Part shown: one piece after another, positions 57,085 through 64,000 of the stretch
Position numbering within the stretch: the first letter of the stretch is position 1
Layout: each line of letters starts with the position of its first letter
Origin: Vigna angularis
Taxonomy: Eukaryota > Streptophyta > Magnoliopsida > Fabales > Fabaceae
Direction of reading: 5' to 3'
Assembly: GCF_016808095.1 (NCBI RefSeq)
Contig: NC_068973.1
Location: 20,131,501-20,195,500 of the forward strand
Length of the DNA: 64,000 bases
The notes under the pieces: model-generated
Databases searched by the model: none
What the model was told of the DNA's origin: nothing
What the model saw: only the letters and a program-made list of their open reading frames with translations
Made by a program: the position numbers and the translations under genes

Positions 57085-58786
57085 TTAGGACTGGGTACAG
57101 TTCACTTAAAAACTCTAAACTAAAGATTATTTATATTGTTTTGTACTTCAAAAAAATTAAACTATTTTTACTAAAAAATCAATTTAACTGTGAACTGTGG
57201 TTTAGGTCATTCTTTATCACAATTTTCTCCCCGTCTCTTACATCCTACGTTGCTTTCTCAACTCGCGCCTTGTTGAAAGCTTGCCGCCGTTAAAGGCTCG
57301 TAACCGTCGAAGGTTCTCCACCGTCGAAGGCTCGTCACCGTCGAAGGCTCGCCGCCGTCGCCGTCGAAGGCTCGTCGCGGTTGAAGACTCACCGAAAGCT
57401 TTTCCGCATTCTGCCGTCGCCGAACTGTCGGCTCTACCACAGGTTTGCCGTTGTCTCTCTAATTGCCACTGTCGAAGACCCATTTATGCTGTTTCCTTAA
57501 TGTTTGCTGTTGAAAAATTGGTTTTTGTTGTTGTGATTCTAGGTTGTTTCTCCTTGTTTCCTTTGGCTCGTGGGTTAAGATTAAGGAACTCTTTGAAGAT
57601 TAAGGTTCTAAATTGTGGTCGCAGAGTCTATTTTTGTTGAGTTCTTGGTATTGCAGCTACAATTGTAGTTGTGGACTGTTTTTTTAAAATCTTGTTCAAG
57701 GTTTAAAAGATCTAAAGACTCTTTCAAGGTTTCAAAAATGATTTGCATCTGCAATTGTGCCACAATTTCAAGGCTTTTTGGGGTCTCCAGTTATAAATGG
57801 GGCCGCATTTGTTGTATTTATTTAGTTTTCGGTAATGCATGGACTGTGTGATAAAAAATAAAAGCATTTGTTGTATTTATTTAGAGCCTTGGACTTATGG
57901 TTTAGTTTCAAGTGAGGAGAGGAACTGGAAAAAAATAAAAGCATCTTTTTTGAGAAGAGAACTCTTAATTGGAGGGGGAGGTATTTGAGGTCCTCATTTT
58001 CCATTCCCTCTAAACCTTTGAAGCAAACAACAAATTTTATTCAAATCCCTCTCTCCTTCCTTGTTTTTATATCTGTGTTGTACGAGGATTTGATCCCATG
58101 AACTGTAGTTTAAGTCATTTATGCAGAATATCCTTAAAATCTAAGGAAAAAAGATAAAAATGCTATATTTGTATTGATTTCTTGATTGGTAAATTGGAAT
58201 GAAACTATTGGTGTTTTAAGGAAAAAATTTAAATACTTCAGGAACTGTGTTGATCTTTAACCCAAACCTATATTATGCCAATTACTAAATTGAAAATTTA
58301 ACTTTGATTAGAGAACACCAAAAGCACTAAGGGATTTCTATCTACGTTTTGTCCTTGGCATTATACTTACTTTATCTGTTAATATTGGGTTTTCGTTAAA
58401 TTTCCTTTTTAAGTATTTGGTTGAGTTAAATTTTTAAGTATCTCACCTATCCCCATCTTTGTTAGCAGTAGAGCTCAGCGCTGAAACACTGGAGGAGTCG
58501 GCTTCAATATTGGTGAAAGAACTGAAATTGAAAGGAAAGGAAACTCTTGATGTGTTGAAAGAATTGGCTGGACCGTGAGCAGTATACTACACTATAAAAA
58601 TAGTTCAATGAACCACACTACACTATAAAAATAGTTCAATGAACCACACTACACTATAAGTGAACTAAAAAATAGTTCGGTTAATTCAGTGCAATTTTCC
58701 TAAACTGATTTATAGTTAAACTGGTTTATAGTTAACTATAAACTTTTACAGTGCAGTACACTATAGGACAGTTTGCCCACCCCTAC
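57085..58786. mobile_element. Possible decayed hAT-like element upstream of the PPR gene
   Basis: The right end, read on the minus strand, starts TAGGGGTGGGCAAACTG, the typical start of hAT inverted repeats. The left end TAGGACTGGGTACAGTTC near 57085 is a diverged match. Inside the right end is a 35-bp unit repeated in tandem (ccacactacactataaaa..agttcaatgaa, 58613-58665). A GC-rich array of gtcgaaggctcg words (57290-57380) lies near the left end. No transposase is present and an 8-bp target duplication could not be shown. Confidence 0.4.
57283..57385. repeat. Short tandem array of ccgtcgaaggctcg(t/c)
   Basis: Five to six copies of a 15-24 bp unit (ccgtcgaaggctcg, ccgtcgaaggttctcca, and so on). 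The three overlapping ORFs around 57240-57640 derive from this array and are not called. Confidence 0.7.
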
Positions 58787-58867
58787 CTATACCTGCCATC
58801 TCAGTCTAACGCAACGCATCATCTTCGACGACCAATGAACCGTATTCCGATTTGAATCTGTTTTCCG

Positions 58868-61105
58868 ATGTTGGCCTTCTCCAAGTTCAGGAAAGCAGCG
58901 GAGGTCTCATGCGTATTCCGTCGAATCCAAAAGCCTCCCACATACCTCCGAAGATTTTCCCTTTCGTCCGAGGAACCTCCTTCTTCGGACCCGCAGTTTT
59001 CCCTTCGTTTATGCATCTTGCTTGCCCTCAAGTTCGATTCCTTATCCACCATCAAATACCGTGCTTTGGTGAGTGCGGTCCTTTGCACCAACAACTGGTT
59101 TTCTCTTTACTGGGAGGCCCTTGAGTATCTCAAGAAATCCGGAGTCTTGATAACTTCTGATTCGGTTTGTGTTTTGATTTGGGCCTATTGGCGAGTGGGT
59201 CTGATCGAGAAGGCTATAGAGTCGTTTGGTAGAATGGGTGAGCTTGGGTGCATGCCCGATGCTCGTGCCTATAACACCATTTTGGATATTGTGTTTCAGA
59301 AAGAGTTGTTTGTGTTGGGTTTTGCGGTATATAATCTGATGCTTAAGTCCAACTGTTGTCCTAATGAACGCACTTATGGCCGGCTGATTGGAGGGTTTTG
59401 TAGAAGTGATGATCTTAATGGTGCTCTTGAGATGCTCAATGAGATGCGCCAAAGGGATTTAGAGCCGAGTGTGATGACAATTTTAGCTATTTTTTCTGGT
59501 CTGTGTCGTAGGGGGAGGGTACATGAGGCACACAGAATGTTTAATGTGATGAGAGAAAGTGGGCGCAAGCCTAATTTTATGGCTTATTGTGTTTTGTTTA
59601 ATGGGTATTGCAAGATGGGGAGGTTAGATGAAGCTGTTTCGATTCTGCAATTGTTAGAGAGAGACAGGTTACCCCTTAATTTAAAGGGCTACAGTCATCT
59701 GATTGCTGGCTTTTTTAGGGAAAGGAGATACAATGAAGCGCATTCGTGGTATGGAAGGATGCTAAAGGAGGGTATTGTTCCAGATATTGTTTTGTACACA
59801 ATTATGATACGGGGTTTGTCGAGTGAGGGCAGGATTGGTGAGGCTGTGAACATGTTTTTTGAGATGACCCAGCGAGGCTTAGTTCCTGATGCTGTTTGTT
59901 ACAATGAAGTTATTAAAGGTCTCTGTGATGCTGGTCTTTCGGATCGAGCAAGAGCTCTCCAACATCAAATTTCTGAGCATGAAGGGTTTCATAATGTTTA
60001 CACGCATACCATTCTCATATGTGACATGTGTAAGAGAGGAATGATTGCCGAGGCACAAGAAATATTTAATCAGATGGAGAAGCCTGGATGTTTACCTTCA
60101 GTTGTAACCTTCAATGCTCTTATACATGGACTATGCAAGGCTGGTAAACTGGAGGAGGCACAACTCATGTTATACAAGATGGAGATTGGGAGAAGTCCTT
60201 CATTATTCTTCCGGCTTACTCAGGGTTCTAATCAGGTTTTAGATGGTGTTAGTCTCAAGAAAAAGGTGGAGCATATGTGTGAAGCTGGACAGATTTTGGA
60301 AGCTTACAAGCTTCTCACACAACTTGCTGATAGTGGGGTTGTGCCTGACATTGTGACGTACAATATTCTGATCTACGGCCTTTGCAGAGCTTCTAATGTT
60401 GATGGTGCGTTAAAGCTTTTCATGGATATGCAGAAAAAGGGTCTATCACCTGACTCTGTTACTTATGGGACATTGATTGATGGGCTTTTCAGGGCTAAAA
60501 GAGAAGAAGACGCCCTGAAGATGTATGACCTTATGTTAAAGAAGGGATGCCAACGTAGCTTTGAAGTTTATAAAGCACTTATGACTTGGTTGTCTAGAAA
60601 TAGGAAGGTCTCACAGGCTTTCAGTTTTTATTTGGATTTTTTAAAGAACGTTCGTGGCAGGGAAGACAATTCAATCAATGCTTTGGAGGGATATTTTGTC
60701 AGAGGAGAAGTAGAACTTGCAATTCAAGGTTTACTAGAACTGGACTTCAGGTTTAGAGATTTTAATTTAGCTCCATATACAATTCTACTTATTGGATTTT
60801 GTCAGGCAAAACAATTAGATGAAGCATTGATTATATTTTCTGTTCTCAATAAGTTCAATATCAATATCAATCCTCCAAGCTGTGTATATTTGATCGAAGG
60901 TCTCTGTACAAAAAGAAGGCTGGATGATGCAGTAAACATCTTTCTTTATACTCTTGACAAAGGTTTTATGTTAAATTCAAGAATTTGTGAGCAGCTCATC
61001 AAGTGTTTATTTTGTTCCCCAGACAAAAGGGGTTATGCTATTCATCTTCTTCGTAGGATGCAGTCTGCTGGATACCATTTAAATAATCTGTTAGAGAATA
61101 AATAA
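58868..61105 (+). CDS. P-class pentatricopeptide repeat (PPR) protein
   Basis: An intronless ORF of 745 codons, as is usual for plant PPR genes. Residues 1-35 are rich in Arg/Ser with few acids (MLAFSKFRKAAEVSCVFRRI), compatible with a mitochondrial targeting peptide. From about residue 97 to 735 there are roughly 17 tandem motifs of about 35 residues with the P-type pattern. Examples are AYNTILDIV (135), TYGRLIGGFCRSDDLNGALEML (169), VTFNALIHGLCKAGKLEEAQLM (413), VTYNILIYGLCRASNVDGALKLF (496) and VTYGTLIDGLFRAKREEDALKMY (531). There are no E or DYW domains. Such proteins bind organellar RNA in a sequence-specific way and affect its stability, splicing or translation. The target is unknown here. 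It most resembles the family of Arabidopsis At1g79540. A stretch at about 440-465 is an atypical linker where a motif has lost its consensus. The start at 58868 is the first ATG in frame. Confidence 0.9.
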   Translation: MLAFSKFRKAAEVSCVFRRIQKPPTYLRRFSLSSEEPPSSDPQFSLRLCILLALKFDSLSTIKYRALVSAVLCTNNWFSLYWEALEYLKKSGVLITSDSVCVLIWAYWRVGLIEKAIESFGRMGELGCMPDARAYNTILDIVFQKELFVLGFAVYNLMLKSNCCPNERTYGRLIGGFCRSDDLNGALEMLNEMRQRDLEPSVMTILAIFSGLCRRGRVHEAHRMFNVMRESGRKPNFMAYCVLFNGYCKMGRLDEAVSILQLLERDRLPLNLKGYSHLIAGFFRERRYNEAHSWYGRMLKEGIVPDIVLYTIMIRGLSSEGRIGEAVNMFFEMTQRGLVPDAVCYNEVIKGLCDAGLSDRARALQHQISEHEGFHNVYTHTILICDMCKRGMIAEAQEIFNQMEKPGCLPSVVTFNALIHGLCKAGKLEEAQLMLYKMEIGRSPSLFFRLTQGSNQVLDGVSLKKKVEHMCEAGQILEAYKLLTQLADSGVVPDIVTYNILIYGLCRASNVDGALKLFMDMQKKGLSPDSVTYGTLIDGLFRAKREEDALKMYDLMLKKGCQRSFEVYKALMTWLSRNRKVSQAFSFYLDFLKNVRGREDNSINALEGYFVRGEVELAIQGLLELDFRFRDFNLAPYTILLIGFCQAKQLDEALIIFSVLNKFNININPPSCVYLIEGLCTKRRLDDAVNIFLYTLDKGFMLNSRICEQLIKCLFCSPDKRGYAIHLLRRMQSAGYHLNNLLENK

Positions 61106-62400
61106 CACTGACCGATCAAGATGAATGAATTGCTTGATTCAGCGCTTTGCACATCCCCATCAAGTAAAGAGAAGATACTATGAATCAGGAGACTCAATAT
61201 TCTTTCTAATGAGCCAAAGGTGTCCTTTAATTCGTATGTATGTCTTGAATGTTAAATTATGTCTTTCCAGACTTATAAATGTAAAATTCATTGGAATCAA
61301 TTGAAATATATATCTTTGCATTCTTGCTTCTAGAATTTTACTTTGCACTCGGACTTGAGTTGTCTAACCTCCAGTTGAAAATATAAACACTTCATTTCTC
61401 TGAATTTTGTTCATTGTTGAAAGAATTTGAAAAGCGAGTGGGAGAGCTTTTGAGCTTTAGATGTTGTGAAGCTTAGCTGGTATGATATATAGAATTTAGT
61501 AAGAGAAAGAAACAAAAAATAGGGCAAAGAGGGGAAAAAAGAAGAATAAAATAGAGGGGATAGAGAGAAGAGGAGACATTTATAATAGAGGGGAAAAAAG
61601 ACTCTTGTAATAGTTTAGTTTTGGAAATTCATTCTTTGTATAGATAGGAAACATTTATCCTGTGGAGGGGGAACTTAGCTCCCTTGGAGGCTTTGAGTGT
61701 ACAGATTGGAGGAATAATAACAGATTTACTCAGTTTTACTATCTTTTCTTCTCGTGTGGTGTGTTAGTGAAGCGTCTAGATAGATTTCTTACCAAGAAAC
61801 CTATTTGTAGTTTGTAGTCTTTTTTATTTATAGGGGAAATGAGGTTTTCATTACATGAGATTACAGAAATTGAAAAGCCCTTTCCTAGATATTTTTAAAT
61901 TCTTTCCTTTTTAATATAACATTTGAAATGGTTACTTTTCTGGTTTCCGCAAATAGGTTACTAGGTTACTGAAAATTTATGATGAGTACAATAGATGGGT
62001 TTTCATCTCAAGTTTTGGTTCTTAGATTTGTCTTATTTTATTTTTACCTGTTTTGGATTTTTATGAATTTTAAAAAACGATATTTTTGTTTCTTCAACCC
62101 CACAGAATAATAATTTTAAACAGTAGATTGTAAATAGCTGTGAGTATGCTGATATTGAGGTTCTAAACTGGCTTATTTTTGGGTAATCTTGTATATTGAC
62201 GTTCTCTATTTAGGATTAATTAGTACCATATCAAAATTAAAGGAATACATAGATATATGACCATAATTTGATCACAACTTAAAATTCAAACTTGGATATA
62301 CAGTCCCTGGTAGGATATGTGTAGGGTTGTGAAATCATTTTCTATCAGATTGATTAATGTGTAAAGTGCATTGAAGATGTCGGGACATTATTGATGCCAT
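61106..62400. other. 3' UTR of the PPR gene and intergenic DNA
   Basis: The first 200 bp are probably 3' UTR. A purine-rich run (61500-61600) is the only structure. No ORF over 60 codons is credible. Confidence 0.5.
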
Positions 62401-63540
62401 TGTTCTTGACTATTTTCTTAACTTCTTGCAGTGCTCATGTTGCTGGGGAAATTTCTTTTGCTTTGACATTTGGCGTGCTTGTCACACTTGCTGAGTGATC
62501 CTTCGCATCAGACATTTTTGGGTTTCTTGTTTGTTGTATGCTTCATTACATTTCTCCCTCGGTATTTTCAAAAGCTTTTCTGCTAACCTTAGCATGGAGG
62601 AGGGAAAGAAGACTGCCATTGTCCATGTTGTAGACCAGCAGGCAAAGGCGAATTTCTTAAGGACAGTCACTATGTGATTCTGAATGAGAACTTGCCATGA
62701 ATAAAATTTCATGGGGTTCCAAATGGATTCCAGGTCTTTTTCACATTTTAACTTGAAATGATCAAATTTAGTGATGTTTAGAGAATTACCTGTTTATATA
62801 TCAAAGGAAGACATTTAGTTTATTACTTAAGAATAACATATCAAAAGCTAGGTTTAGTTTTTTATTTCTAGGTTGCTTATTGTTATGATTTTCTTTGCAA
62901 ATGAGATGTATGCTCAGACTGATGATTGCTTATGTAACCTCATGTTCTGATGTCGTTTATGTAGTCCGGCAATTACAGCTCAATTCGCATAAGAGCCAGC
63001 CACAAAGCATGCACAGATGTCAAATATGTTTTAGGAGCCTACGGAAAATTCCTTTATTAGACTTATATTGTCCTCAATTTAACATGTTTTCTGTTGCAAA
63101 AGTTGTTGATCCTTTTTTTGAGTGCAGTTGTATCTTCAATATTGATCAGGTTAGTCAATCTTCTGTCCAATGATGCACACTATCTTTTCATTATTTCCAT
63201 TTTAATTGATAGAATACATGGACATTTTATGCCTATTGAATAAAGCCTACTGCATAGCACTTACTAAAACTGTGGTTGGTGATCTTTGTTCTTTCATTTT
63301 CTGTAAGACTGATGAAAAGAAAAACATGTAATGATGACACTTCTACTCAATATTTCAGTTGTCTTTCCCCTTTTCTCCAAATAAATTACAATTCATTAAT
63401 AATGTCAGTTGTCCTACACAACTATTTACTGCTACCTGCAGTCTATTTATACAGAACCACACCATTTGTATACTGAATTATTGAATAAGGATTTTGCTTC
63501 TTGTTTTGCAGCGTCAGTTTAATGGTTTCAACTCGTGGCT
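62401..63540 (+). other. Unclassified sequence; possible degenerate exons or copia RNase H remnant
   Basis: The ORF at 62895-63173 (92 residues) contains DVVYVVRQLQLNSHKSQ followed by FRSLRKIPLL. This is faintly like the copia polymerase segment that ends in a conserved (R)YLK.xP motif. The similarity is weak and the frame is broken on both sides. Sequences around 62431 (cttgcag/tgctc) and 62740 resemble splice sites, so non-coding exons of an unrecognised transcript are an alternative. Confidence 0.2.
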
Positions 63541-64000
63541 TCATTGCATTATTGTTATCTCTATTTTTTGTGTTTTATTATTACCTTTTAGCCTCATCAT
63601 GATGTTGAGCTGCAGGAATACAAGACAATACAAGACTTTTCCTGTGATATGAGAAAAACAGTACATAATAGAAAAGAAACAAAAGCTAATTAGGAAGAAG
63701 AGAGATAGAGAAAGGAGGATAGAATTCTCATAAAAAACCCGAAATATAATATCCTCAGAATAATGAAGCTTCTTCATATAGTTTACATTGGAGTGTATAA
63801 AACAAAAAAGGCCGCATCTTTCTTCACCTTTATATTTTTCTTCCTGCACCCTCAAAGCCTTCATAAAATTACACTTTTACACCTTTCTTCTTTCATCACC
63901 CTCCACCTCCATTTGCACCATCCTCCTCTCACTCAACCATCTCCATTTGTTTTTTCCTTCATTTTCACACATCCCATCCACCTCATTCTTTATAATGGGT
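63541..64000. other. Intergenic DNA at the window edge
   Basis: The last 150 bp are CT-rich with repeated caccatcctcctc/cacctcca words. It could be 5' UTR of a gene beyond the edge. Nothing more was seen. Confidence 0.35.

Noticed and set aside
57238..57640. Arg-rich ORFs upstream of the PPR gene
   Set aside because: They are translations of a short tandem repeat (gtcgaaggctcg) in three frames.
1..64000. tRNA, rRNA or snRNA genes
   Set aside because: Looked for tRNA B-box-like and rRNA motifs while reading; only the tRNA-Asp-like primer site at 31081-31098 was found, and it belongs to a retrotransposon. A tRNAscan-type search was not possible.

Overview
The window is nuclear DNA of a flowering plant. 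It is AT-rich, its genes carry many introns with GT/AG borders, and it is dominated by long plant-type LTR retrotransposons and Mutator-like DNA transposons. The element families and gene sequences fit a legume of the Phaseolus/Vigna/Glycine type, but that is an inference and no species call is made. There is no bacterial or organellar gene content, and I saw no tRNA or rRNA gene.

Only three host genes are well supported. (1) A nine-coding-exon minus-strand gene (coding 10333 down to 5603, 715 residues, with a 5' UTR exon near 11463-11655) encodes a PAP/OAS1-type nucleotidyltransferase-fold protein. (2) A seven-exon minus-strand gene (56079 down to 53159, 347 residues) encodes a UDP-xylose-transporter-like nucleotide-sugar carrier. 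(3) An intronless plus-strand gene (58868-61105, 745 residues) encodes a P-class pentatricopeptide repeat protein. They have no obvious functional link and are not an operon.

The rest is layered mobile DNA. 1-3230: an LTR fragment and a foldback element built of 28-bp palindromes. 3447-5190: a Mutator-like element with a perfect 9-bp target duplication that carries a spliced gene fragment. 13028-15551: a 2.5-kb solo LTR with a 5-bp target duplication, followed by an inverted relative. 16.3-24.5 kb: decayed Ty1/copia sequence, whose pol gene is split by a 2.7-kb LTR element (20229-22946). 24967-26258: an inverted solo LTR of that same family, lying in a decayed gypsy-type element (to about 28560). 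28600-38192: a complete but non-autonomous Athila-like element, with both LTRs, a tRNA-Asp-like primer site and a polypurine tract, but most of pol deleted. 38317-50826: a second Mutator-like element, itself interrupted by a young Ty3/gypsy chromovirus (39635-49888, minus strand) with an intact 1412-residue gag-pol ORF.

The flanks of the Athila-like element and of the second Mutator-like element together form one copy of a sequence repeated in tandem at 51927-52470. That second copy still has both insertion sites empty, which gives an internal control for the insertion history. The most unusual signals are the tandem hairpin repeats in the chromovirus leader, whose stems keep pairing after base change, and the two Mutator-like elements with gene-like contents.
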